A stretch of 64,000 bases of DNA from the NCBI GenBank assembly GCA_910578395.1, contig CAJTPZ010000001.1, positions 248,001-312,000 of the forward strand, given 5' to 3'. The position numbers and the translations under genes were made by a program. The first letter of the stretch is position 1; every line of letters starts with the position of its first letter. Below the pieces are notes generated by a model that worked only from the letters and a program-made list of their open reading frames with translations, had not been told where the DNA came from and ran no database searches. The DNA comes from an uncultured Muribaculaceae bacterium (GTDB lineage Bacteria > Bacteroidota > Bacteroidia > Bacteroidales > Muribaculaceae). Positions 42,504-49,471 of this stretch are shown one piece after another.

Positions 42504-43463
42504 TCAAAAGACCATCTTAACGACCTTTTCGACACTTCTGACAGCGTTATGGCTATAAAAATGAATTGATTTCGCGCCATTAGCAATAAGATCACGCGCC
42601 TGTGTCGCACACCACTCCACCCCTACTTCCTTAGCCTCCTTGTCATCACGGCATTTCATCAGCTCGCCGGCCACTTCCTGTGGCAGATCGACCTTGAACA
42701 CACGAGGCAAAAGCGTAAGTTGCCGCAAACTCACTATGGGTTTGAGCGCCGGAATTATCGGCACATCAATCCCGGCATTACGGCATTTGTCAACAAAGTC
42801 ATAGTAATGTCGGTTATCGAAAAACATCTGCGTGACTATATAACCGGCTCCGGCATCCACCTTTGCCTTGAGCATCGCAATGTCCATAGCTGCGTTCGGC
42901 GACTCTTCGTGCTTCTCGGGATACCCGGCCACTCCGTAGCTGAACCGCACGCCAGTGCAAATATCCATTTTCGCGCCATCAAGAAGGTAGCCGTCGTTAA
43001 ACTGGTTTACCTGTCCCTGCAGATCAGACGCATGGGCATGGCCACCTTCCGTGGATTGGAATACAGGCTCATGTTTTGCCTTGTCGCCACGAAGCAGCAG
43101 GAGATTATTTATTCCTAAAAAATTAAGATCAATAAGCGCATATTCCGTTTCAGCTTTTGTGTATCCGCTACAGATAATGTGAGGAACCGCCGGTATCTTG
43201 AACCTGTTTTGAAGAGCTGCCGCAACAGCTACCGTGCCCGGACGCGAACGCTCCGTCACTTTCTGGTACAGACCGTCGGCCATAGACTTATACACAATTT
43301 CACTTCTATGGGTTGTGACATTGATATATAGAGGATCATATGGCATAAGACGCTCCACATTCTCAAAAAGTCCATCTATGCCACGTCCCCTTAGCGGCGG
43401 CAACACCTCAAAAGAAAATCCGGGTCCGTTATGTTTATCGATTATTGAAGTAAGAGTGTCCAT
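42504..43463 (-). CDS. metF: Methylenetetrahydrofolate reductase
   Basis: This FAD-containing TIM-barrel reduces 5,10-methylene-THF to 5-methyl-THF for methionine synthesis. FSFEVLPPLRGRG carries the catalytic Glu, and VTTHRSE, NLLLLRGDKAKHEP, FSYGVAGYPEKHEE and DAGAGYIVTQMFFD follow as in the family. It has 319 residues. A consensus promoter (43485-43516) sits right upstream, partly inside the preceding transporter gene. No SAM riboswitch is recognisable in the short leader. Confidence 0.96.
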   Translation of the reverse strand: MDTLTSIIDKHNGPGFSFEVLPPLRGRGIDGLFENVERLMPYDPLYINVTTHRSEIVYKSMADGLYQKVTERSRPGTVAVAAALQNRFKIPAVPHIICSGYTKAETEYALIDLNFLGINNLLLLRGDKAKHEPVFQSTEGGHAHASDLQGQVNQFNDGYLLDGAKMDICTGVRFSYGVAGYPEKHEESPNAAMDIAMLKAKVDAGAGYIVTQMFFDNRHYYDFVDKCRNAGIDVPIIPALKPIVSLRQLTLLPRVFKVDLPQEVAGELMKCRDDKEAKEVGVEWCATQARDLIANGAKSIHFYSHNAVRSVEKVVKMVF

Positions 43464-43484
43464 GACGATATTGTTTATTATCTA

Positions 43485-43516
43485 CAAATTTAATTATCAA
43501 GTCAGATATTGGCAAT
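43485..43516 (-). promoter_or_regulatory. Promoter of metF
   Basis: On the minus strand ATTG (43516-43513) and TAAATTTG (43492-43485, exact) are 20 nt apart. The -33 element lies inside the 3' end of the upstream transporter gene. Predicted leader length is about 15 nt. Confidence 0.7.
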
Positions 43517-44854
43517 GAATATCACAAGTATCATCACAGGCGATACATAGCGTAACAGAAAAACAATAACCGGAGTCAGTGAAGAAAGCAGCGTGCGTGG
43601 ATGAGTAAGTTCACGACGCAATATGGTCCTGTCGAGTATCCAACCGGCAAATATCGAAATCAGCATACCTCCAAGCGGCAGCAAAACATTGGAAGAAGTA
43701 TAATCAAAGAACCCAAACACGTTAAATTCTCCAACAAGCGGCAGTTTAAGCCCCGCCCAATAGCTGAACGATAATGCGCACGCCACACCGCACACCATCG
43801 CAACCGCAATCACCAGCACACATGCTTTACTCCGGCTCATCCCACGCTCCTGCGTGAGCCATGCAATGCCTATCTCACTCATAGATATTGTAGAAGTGAG
43901 CGATGCAAGAAAAAGCATAAGAAAAAACAACGGAGCCCAAAACCAACCACCGCTCAACTGAGAGAAAATAGCCGGCAGCACCTCAAAAACGAGCGTAGGA
44001 CCTTCCTGAGGGGAAAACCCATAAGTAAATACAACAGGGAATATCAGAATTCCTGCCATAAGCGCAGTCATTACGTCAAGTCCGACTGTGACTGTCGCGC
44101 TCCGCACCAGAGGCGTCTTATCCGGAAAATAAGATGCATAAGTGAGCATACATCCCAACCCGAGAGAAAGAGAAAAGAAAGCCTGTCCCATAGCCCCGAT
44201 CACTACCGCAGGGGTAATCCGGGAGAAATCAGGTTTGAACAGAAATTTTAAACCCTCAGCGGCTCCAGGCATCATAAGCGAGTTTATACAAAACACAATC
44301 AAAAGCACCATGAGTGCAGGAGTAAGCACATTGGATGCCTTTTCAACTCCTTTCTGAACTCCGCGCACTATAACACAATAGTTTATCAGAAGAAAAACAA
44401 CTGTCCATACAATCGGGCGCATCCCCACTGTGAAATCGCCGAACATGGTGTGAAATTCGTCGGTCGAGCGTCCTGCAATATCTCCTTTCAGCGATGCGAT
44501 AAAATATTCGAGTGTCCATCCGGCAATTACCGAATAGAAACTTAATATCATCACTCCGGATGTAACACCTATAATTCCCACGATCCTCCAAAACGGCTGA
44601 TGAGGTTTAAGCATCCGGAAGCACCCGAGCACATTGCTGTGGGTGGATCGTCCAATGGCAAATTCAGCACAAAGGACAGGCACTCCAAGTATGAGAATAA
44701 AGAATATGTAAATAATCAGAAATGCTCCTCCGCCATGCACTCCGGCCTCATAAGGAAAACGCCATATATTGCCAAGTCCGACAGTCGAGCCGACAGTCGC
44801 AGCTATCACACCGAGACGAGTAGCAAACAGTTGCTGCTTTGATTTATTTGACAT
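43502..44854 (-). CDS. Sodium-dependent transporter, neurotransmitter:sodium symporter family (second copy)
   Basis: A 450-residue membrane protein with about 12 helices (LeuT-like fold). The helix-1 signature GSTVGLGNIWRFPYEAG binds Na+ and substrate, and GQAFFSLSLGLGCMLTYASY in helix 6 is the other family landmark. Members import amino acids with Na+. It is the last gene of a three-gene run with a small membrane protein and a second symporter upstream. The substrate is unknown; the two copies differ enough that they probably differ in substrate. Confidence 0.93.
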   Translation of the reverse strand: MSNKSKQQLFATRLGVIAATVGSTVGLGNIWRFPYEAGVHGGGAFLIIYIFFILILGVPVLCAEFAIGRSTHSNVLGCFRMLKPHQPFWRIVGIIGVTSGVMILSFYSVIAGWTLEYFIASLKGDIAGRSTDEFHTMFGDFTVGMRPIVWTVVFLLINYCVIVRGVQKGVEKASNVLTPALMVLLIVFCINSLMMPGAAEGLKFLFKPDFSRITPAVVIGAMGQAFFSLSLGLGCMLTYASYFPDKTPLVRSATVTVGLDVMTALMAGILIFPVVFTYGFSPQEGPTLVFEVLPAIFSQLSGGWFWAPLFFLMLFLASLTSTISMSEIGIAWLTQERGMSRSKACVLVIAVAMVCGVACALSFSYWAGLKLPLVGEFNVFGFFDYTSSNVLLPLGGMLISIFAGWILDRTILRRELTHPRTLLSSLTPVIVFLLRYVSPVMILVIFIANI

Positions 44855-44881
44855 TTCGTACGAATCGTAATTGAATTTCAG

Positions 44882-45157
44882 TTATGAATTTGGTATATCA
44901 GTGCGGTCTGTTTCATGATAAAGCGGACTATCGTTAAGATCCGGGACTGCAATTTTCTTCTTTTTCTGTCTCCGGCTATTCTTTTCCACTGACGATAATG
45001 TATCCGCTACTATCGGTTCCGGTTCAATCACACCGATCTGAACAGGCACACACTCCGCCTGCCCCCTCTCGTAATAAACGGCTACAACCGAAGCTACTCC
45101 AGCAAGAGTGATCAACGCAGCAAAAACCAACACAGCACTTATCTGGCGACGTGTCAT
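44882..45157 (-). CDS. Small single-pass membrane protein with polybasic cytosolic/periplasmic tail
   Basis: A 91-residue protein with a basic start (MTRRQ), one transmembrane helix (about residues 6-28, AVLVFAALITLAGVASVVAVYY), an acidic/proline linker (GVIEPEPIVADTLSSVEKNS) and a strongly basic patch RRQKKKK near residue 63-69 before an acidic C-terminus. I do not recognise a family. The upstream transporter's TAG stop touches this ATG directly (45158/45157), so it is translated in a coupled way. A role as small partner of the flanking transporters is possible but unproven. Confidence 0.72.
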   Translation of the reverse strand: MTRRQISAVLVFAALITLAGVASVVAVYYERGQAECVPVQIGVIEPEPIVADTLSSVEKNSRRQKKKKIAVPDLNDSPLYHETDRTDIPNS

Positions 45158-46543
45158 CTATGCGAATATAAGCGGAGAAATCAGAATAATAAATATCAGA
45201 ACAGGCGCTACCCAGCGGATAATAAACAATACCGGTTTCAAAAACCATGATCTGATAGCTCCGCCATTTGTAATCTGCTTTTCCATGAACCCTTTAGGGG
45301 CAAACCATCCGAGATATACGCATGTCATCATTGCCACTACAGGCAGAAGGATATTGGTTGCAAAAAAATCGAAGAAATCAAATATTGTTTTGCCGAAAAT
45401 TCTCACATTATCCAATGATCCAAGCGACAACGAGCAAAGAGTACTGAACAGGAAAAGAGGCATCAACACTGCAAGACAAGCCGTGATACGACGCATATTT
45501 AGCCTGTCCTGAAAAAACGCTATAGTCACTTCCGCAATTGAGATCGTAGATGTAAGCGCGGCAACAAGCAGCAGCATGAAAAACAAGGATGACCAGAGCT
45601 GTGTCAAGGGCATGTGTGCAAAAACCTCAGGCAATGTGACAAACACAAGTGTTGTCCCTTGCACAGCCTCACCCTGCAACCCGAATGACATTACGGCCGG
45701 AAAAATAATAATTCCCATCATAACAGCTACAAGAAGATCAAGCACCGATACCGTGACCGCAGTGCGTGTAAGTTTTGTCTCTTTAGGAAAATATGAGGAA
45801 TAAGTAATGAGGATGCCCATGCCAAGACTAAGTGAGAAAAACGCCTGTCCAAGTGCATCAATTATCACTTTTGCCGTGAGCTTTGAAAAGTCGGGCTGAA
45901 AGAAATAAGCCAATCCCGCTCCAGCCTCAGGAAGTGACAGAGCGACAATACAGAATAAGACCAGGATTATGAACAACAACGGCATAAGCACGTTGGAAAT
46001 ACGTTCAATGCCTTTCTGCACTCCCGCCATGAGCACAAGCAAGTTCACCCCTATCATGACATAGGTGTTGATAAGCGGATCCCAGTCATTGCGTATATAC
46101 TGCTGCATCCTGTCAGCAAACTGCACCTTATAGTCGGCAAGCGACTCCAATGCTTCTCCAGTGCCCGGATTGTAAAGATTTCCTGTAACCGACTGCCACA
46201 GATATTCAAAAGTCCATCCGGCAACCACCATATAGAAGCAAAGCACCATATAGGATGCCACAATGGCAATCATGCCTCCTATCCACCACTTTCTGCCCGG
46301 TGAAAGATTTTTGAAAACTCCCACCGCATCGCTTTTTCCTCCTCTGCCAAGTGCAAATTCCGACACCATGACAGGGATTCCAAGCAAAAATACACATGCG
46401 ATATAGACAATCAGGAATGCCGCCCCGCCGCCATTTGCAACTTCACCAGGAAACCGCCATATATTACCAAGGCCGACCGCCGATCCGACAGTCGCAGCGA
46501 CCAAACCGATCTTTGAACTAAATTTAACCTTATTTGCACCCAT
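45158..46543 (-). CDS. Sodium-dependent transporter, neurotransmitter:sodium symporter family (first copy)
   Basis: A LeuT-fold symporter with the helix-1 motif GSAVGLGNIWRFPGEVANGGG and helix-6 motif GQAFFSLSLGMGILITYSSYFP. I chose the ATG at 46543 (MGANKVKFSSKIG, 461 aa), because a -7 promoter box ends 9 nt upstream and would exclude the earlier ATG at 46570 from the transcript. It heads the run with the small membrane protein and the second symporter. Compared with that second copy it has a longer external loop (SLADYKVQFADRMQQYIRNDW). Confidence 0.92.
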   Translation of the reverse strand: MGANKVKFSSKIGLVAATVGSAVGLGNIWRFPGEVANGGGAAFLIVYIACVFLLGIPVMVSEFALGRGGKSDAVGVFKNLSPGRKWWIGGMIAIVASYMVLCFYMVVAGWTFEYLWQSVTGNLYNPGTGEALESLADYKVQFADRMQQYIRNDWDPLINTYVMIGVNLLVLMAGVQKGIERISNVLMPLLFIILVLFCIVALSLPEAGAGLAYFFQPDFSKLTAKVIIDALGQAFFSLSLGMGILITYSSYFPKETKLTRTAVTVSVLDLLVAVMMGIIIFPAVMSFGLQGEAVQGTTLVFVTLPEVFAHMPLTQLWSSLFFMLLLVAALTSTISIAEVTIAFFQDRLNMRRITACLAVLMPLFLFSTLCSLSLGSLDNVRIFGKTIFDFFDFFATNILLPVVAMMTCVYLGWFAPKGFMEKQITNGGAIRSWFLKPVLFIIRWVAPVLIFIILISPLIFA

Positions 46544-46551
46544 ATATCCCG

Positions 46552-46559
46552 CAAAAGTA
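46552..46559 (-). promoter_or_regulatory. -7 promoter box (TACTTTTG) of the transporter run
   Basis: An exact TAnnTTTG match on the minus strand, ending 8 nt before the chosen ATG at 46543. The leader would be only a few nucleotides long. No clear -33 element is visible. Confidence 0.48.
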
Positions 46560-46570
46560 ACATTTTTCAA

Positions 46571-47057
46571 TCATACAGGGATATTTATTTTCAAATTTTG
46601 AATTTTACGATTCATTATCACTATAATATAGACCGGAAGTTACAGAAAAGTGACGCCTGTAGCATCATCGGAATCCGATAAAAGAAAACCGTTATTTACA
46701 TTAAATACAAATAAGCCTGATGTAAAATTTCGAAGTGTTCCTCACACTATAGTTTGGAACGATAGGCGTTCCACGGAAAAACCGCTGTTAATAAATTTTG
46801 TTAATCTGCGCAAACACAATCCAGGATATATCACTCATTTTAAACCAATTAGATTAATTGTTGATAACTTTTATGTGCCTACGAATGCAAATCACTGTGT
46901 TTCAATATCCAAAATTCATCTTCGGAAACACAAACAAAAAAAGAGTTTTTTTTCAAAAAAAATTGACCGAATTTTGTTAACGTAATAAGTAAGATAATGC
47001 TACGGAACAATATTTCGATTGTTCACCGACGACACCTTTTTAATTCCCCCAAAGATA
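46571..47057. other. AT-rich intergenic region upstream of dnaA; candidate origin or dnaA control region
   Basis: This 487 nt has no convincing gene; a 111-codon frame at 46650-46985 lacks family features. It holds a TTGTTGATAA element (46858-46867), one mismatch from a DnaA box, nearby TGTTAATAA and TTGTTAATC sequences, A/T tracts (46925-46970), and an inverted repeat GGAAC...GTTCC near 46757-46773. A second inverted repeat, GAACAAT (47005-47011) with ATTGTTC (47018-47024), lies 33 nt ahead of the dnaA ATG. An oriC role is possible but only weakly supported. Confidence 0.35.
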
Positions 47058-48458
47058 ATGACATCTACGGAACTTGCAGCCAAATGGGAAGAATGCATGG
47101 CAATCTTCCGCGACAATATACCCCAGCCTCAGATCGACGGCTGGTTCAAACCCATCACCCCCCTGTCGTTTGACGGCAGGCGGCTTGACCTGCACGTTCC
47201 GTCTCCTTATATCTATGAGCATCTTGAAACCCACTTCATACATATAATGAAGCCGGTGATCAGACGCATTTTGGGAAACAATGTAGAACTTTTCTATAAT
47301 TTCAATGTCATCGGAGGTGAAAAACAGTCGGAAGTAAAAGTCAAAACCGACAACGCATCTCCGGCAGCAAGACCCGTCAACACCTCCACTGCCGTAAGCC
47401 CGCTTGATTTCGCACCGAAATCTTCCGATCTGCCCGACATAGATTCTCAGCTCAATCCACGCTATACGTTTGACAACTACTGCGGCAGCGCATGTAACAA
47501 TCTTGCACGATCAATAGGTGAGGCTATCGCCAACGACCCGACATGCAAAACATTCAACCCTCTTTTTATCCATGGCCCTTCTGGTGTAGGCAAAACCCAC
47601 CTGATGCATGCCACCGGTCTGGGAGTGAAAGAGCACACCCCATCTGCAAGAGTACTATATGTCACAGCCCGACTTTTCGAGAGCCAGTACACTGTGGCAA
47701 CACGTAACGGCAAACACAACGAATTCATACAATTCTATCAGAGTATCGACTGCCTCATAATAGATGACATTCAGGATCTCATGGGGAAGGAGAAAACCCA
47801 AAACGCTTTCTTCCACATATTCAACCACCTGCATCTTAACCACAAGCAGATCATACTCTCCAGTGACTGCGCCCCCGCCGACATGCACGGCCTCCCCGAC
47901 CGACTGCTCACTCGTTTCAAATGGGGAATGACTGTCGAACTTGAGCGCCCCGATCTTGAGCTGCGTATGCAAGTGCTTAAATTACGCTCCGACCAGGAAG
48001 GCATAAGCCTACCGACCGACGTAATGGAGTTTATCGCACAAAACGTTACCGGGTCAGTACGCGAGATCGAAGGTATAATGGTATCAATCATGGCTCATGC
48101 TACATTCCTGAACCAGAATATTTCTATAAATCTGGTACAGAACATCATCAACCATGTGCCTGCATCGGCCAAACGCCAGATCAACTTCGAGATAATCACA
48201 CAGAATGTGAGCGGATACTATAAGATCGATCCGGAACTTCTCTACACCAAAACCCGCAAAAGGGAAGTTTCGGACGCGCGCCAAATGGTGATGTATCTTG
48301 CCAAAAAACATATCAACCTGCCTTTCACGACAATAGGCGCACGCCTGTCGCGCACCCATGCCACTGTGCTTCATGGCTGCAAGTCAATAGAGGAGCGTCT
48401 GACATTTGAGAAACAGCTTCAGGATGATCTTGTCGCAATAGAGCAGACTTTTGTCTGA
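47058..48458 (+). CDS. dnaA: Chromosomal replication initiator protein DnaA
   Basis: Domain I begins TSTELAAKWEECMAIFRDNI and is followed by a variable linker (about residues 90-135). The AAA+ domain starts near LNPRYTFDNYCGSACNNLARS, with Walker A GPSGVGKTH, Walker B DDIQDLMG and the sensor/arginine-finger region DRLLTRFKWGMTVEL. The C-terminal DNA-binding helix-turn-helix shows SDARQMVMYLAKKHINLPFTTIGARLSRTHATVLHG. I chose the ATG at 47058 (466 aa) over the one at 47019, because MTSTELAAKW is the usual N-terminus. It binds DnaA boxes at oriC and opens the duplex. Confidence 0.97.
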   Translation: MTSTELAAKWEECMAIFRDNIPQPQIDGWFKPITPLSFDGRRLDLHVPSPYIYEHLETHFIHIMKPVIRRILGNNVELFYNFNVIGGEKQSEVKVKTDNASPAARPVNTSTAVSPLDFAPKSSDLPDIDSQLNPRYTFDNYCGSACNNLARSIGEAIANDPTCKTFNPLFIHGPSGVGKTHLMHATGLGVKEHTPSARVLYVTARLFESQYTVATRNGKHNEFIQFYQSIDCLIIDDIQDLMGKEKTQNAFFHIFNHLHLNHKQIILSSDCAPADMHGLPDRLLTRFKWGMTVELERPDLELRMQVLKLRSDQEGISLPTDVMEFIAQNVTGSVREIEGIMVSIMAHATFLNQNISINLVQNIINHVPASAKRQINFEIITQNVSGYYKIDPELLYTKTRKREVSDARQMVMYLAKKHINLPFTTIGARLSRTHATVLHGCKSIEERLTFEKQLQDDLVAIEQTFV

Positions 48459-48513
48459 ATCTCAAAAAACATCGTATACAACAATTAAAACAGATTATAT
48501 ATCCGTATAAGTC

Positions 48514-48545
48514 TTTGTTAATTTTTCAGAAATTCGTTATATTTG
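48514..48545 (+). promoter_or_regulatory. Promoter of the small winged-helix gene
   Basis: TTTG (48514-48517) and TATATTTG (48538-48545) are both exact and 20 nt apart. Predicted start near 48551, leader about 70 nt. This is one of the cleanest promoters in the window. Confidence 0.8.
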
Positions 48546-48620
48546 GCACATTATTGCAAATCTACTGCTTAACACAGTTTGTTTCAGTAGAAAGCAAATT
48601 AATTAAAATATAACTGAAAA

Positions 48621-48839
48621 ATGAACGTAGAAAGCATCGGCACATGGGCCGGATTGGTGTGGAGCGCACTTAGTGAAGCTGACGTCCTCGGCACCAAACA
48701 GCTCAAGAAAATCACGAAGCTCAAAGACAAAGAAGTTTTTGCAGCTATCGGATGGCTGGCTCGTGAAAACAAAATCACACTTCAGCCAAACGAAGCCGAC
48801 GAGAAAGAAATCCTCGTCGCACTCGTGCCAGAACATTGA
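48621..48839 (+). CDS. Small winged helix-turn-helix protein (DUF2582/PF10771-like)
   Basis: A 72-residue protein starting MNVESIGTWAGLVWSALSE, with LGTKQLKKITKLKDKEVFAAIGWLARENKI as helix-turn-helix and recognition helix and a short beta wing (ITLQPNEADEKEILVALVPE). The pattern matches the small winged-helix family common in Bacteroidota and archaea. DNA binding is inferred from the fold; targets are unknown. It lies between dnaA and groES, has a consensus promoter and is followed by terminator-like hairpins, so it is a single-gene unit. Confidence 0.88.
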   Translation: MNVESIGTWAGLVWSALSEADVLGTKQLKKITKLKDKEVFAAIGWLARENKITLQPNEADEKEILVALVPEH

Positions 48840-48844
48840 CAGAG

Positions 48845-48867
48845 CCGAAAGGGAAGCTTCCTTTCGG
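48845..48867 (+). terminator. Hairpin after the winged-helix gene
   Basis: CCGAAAGG (48845-48852) pairs perfectly with CCTTTCGG (48860-48867) over a 7 nt loop, 6 nt after the stop codon. No T run follows directly, so termination here may be weak and helped by the next hairpin. Confidence 0.55.
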
Positions 48868-48887
48868 TCTCACTTAACCTGACTTTT

Positions 48888-48954
48888 CCTCTCCGGCTTG
48901 ACAGTGTCGACGGTATTCCGCCTGTGCTAATGCTTCTCGGAGGGGTTTTATTTT
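48888..48954 (+). terminator. Long-loop terminator-like hairpin ending in a T tract
   Basis: CCTCTCCG (48888-48895) pairs with CGGAGGGG (48938-48945) with one wobble, followed by TTTTATTTT. The 42 nt loop can fold further (ACAG 48901-48904 with CTGT 48922-48925; CGG with CCG around TATT). The long, structured loop is unusual for a plain terminator. Confidence 0.55.
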
Positions 48955-49005
48955 GACAACCAAGGAACTAATAAATTATTGTCAGGTTTTACAGTGCAAT
49001 AAATT

Positions 49006-49024
49006 CTGTCATACGACATGACAG
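49006..49024. promoter_or_regulatory. Inverted repeat upstream of groES (candidate operator)
   Basis: CTGTCAT (49006-49012) and ATGACAG (49018-49024) form a perfect 7 bp inverted repeat with a 5 nt spacer. Further GTCAG and TGACATG half-site-like sequences lie nearby (48981 and 49028). It is not the CIRCE sequence. A regulator is not identified. Confidence 0.5.
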
Positions 49025-49044
49025 GACTGACATGTGCAAATATA

Positions 49045-49061
49045 TTGGCACGCTTTGTGCA
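49045..49061 (+). promoter_or_regulatory. Sigma-54-like -24/-12 element upstream of groES
   Basis: TTGGCACG, 4 nt, GTGCA: the GG (49047-49048) and GC (49059-49060) are separated by exactly 10 nt, as required for RpoN promoters. The -24 half is an exact match to consensus and the -12 half has one mismatch (GTGC for TTGC). Predicted start near 49072, giving a leader of about 95 nt. No good TAnnTTTG box was found in this interval. Confidence 0.45.
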
Positions 49062-49166
49062 TAGAAAAAGTGCGAGCAGCGTTGCAAGCCAAATTCTGAC
49101 AAAAGTGCTCTGCAACCGCTTCAAACAGAAATAATCAATTAACAACCAAGATAAAAGCAAAATATC

Positions 49167-49442
49167 ATGAAGGTTAATCCACTTTCCGATCGTGTGCTCA
49201 TCAAGCCTACCCCTGCCGAGGAAGTAACTGTTTCCGGCATCATCATTCCCGACGCAGCGAAGGAAAAGCCTCTCAAAGGAACTGTCGTGGCAGTAGGCCA
49301 GGGAACAAAGGACGAGGCTATGGTAGTAAAAGAGAATGACACAGTTCTCTACGGCAAGTATGCCGGCACTGAGATCAAGATTGACGGCGATATGCTTCTG
49401 ATTATGCGTCAGAGCGATATCCTTGCTATCATCGAGGAATAA
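49167..49442 (+). CDS. groES: Co-chaperonin GroES
   Basis: This 91-residue protein begins MKVNPLSDRVLIKPTPAEE, carries the mobile loop VSGIIIPDAAKEKPLKGTVVAVG and the C-terminal YGKYAGTEIKIDGDMLLIMRQSDILAII, all standard for GroES. It forms the heptameric lid of the GroEL folding chamber. groEL follows after 29 nt. The 327 nt upstream contain the hairpins, inverted repeat and sigma-54-like element listed separately. Confidence 0.98.
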   Translation: MKVNPLSDRVLIKPTPAEEVTVSGIIIPDAAKEKPLKGTVVAVGQGTKDEAMVVKENDTVLYGKYAGTEIKIDGDMLLIMRQSDILAIIEE

Positions 49443-49471
49443 AACAATCCCAACTCAAAAGAAAAGCAATC

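Noticed and set aside
46650..46985. A 111-codon open frame in the dnaA upstream region
   Set aside because: It has a composition set by A/T tracts (Lys/Asn/Ser-rich), no family resemblance and no promoter or start context; it looks like chance in an AT-rich region.
49006..49024. CIRCE/HrcA operator ahead of groES
   Set aside because: The inverted repeat does not match the CIRCE sequence or its 9 nt spacer; it is reported only as an unidentified repeat.
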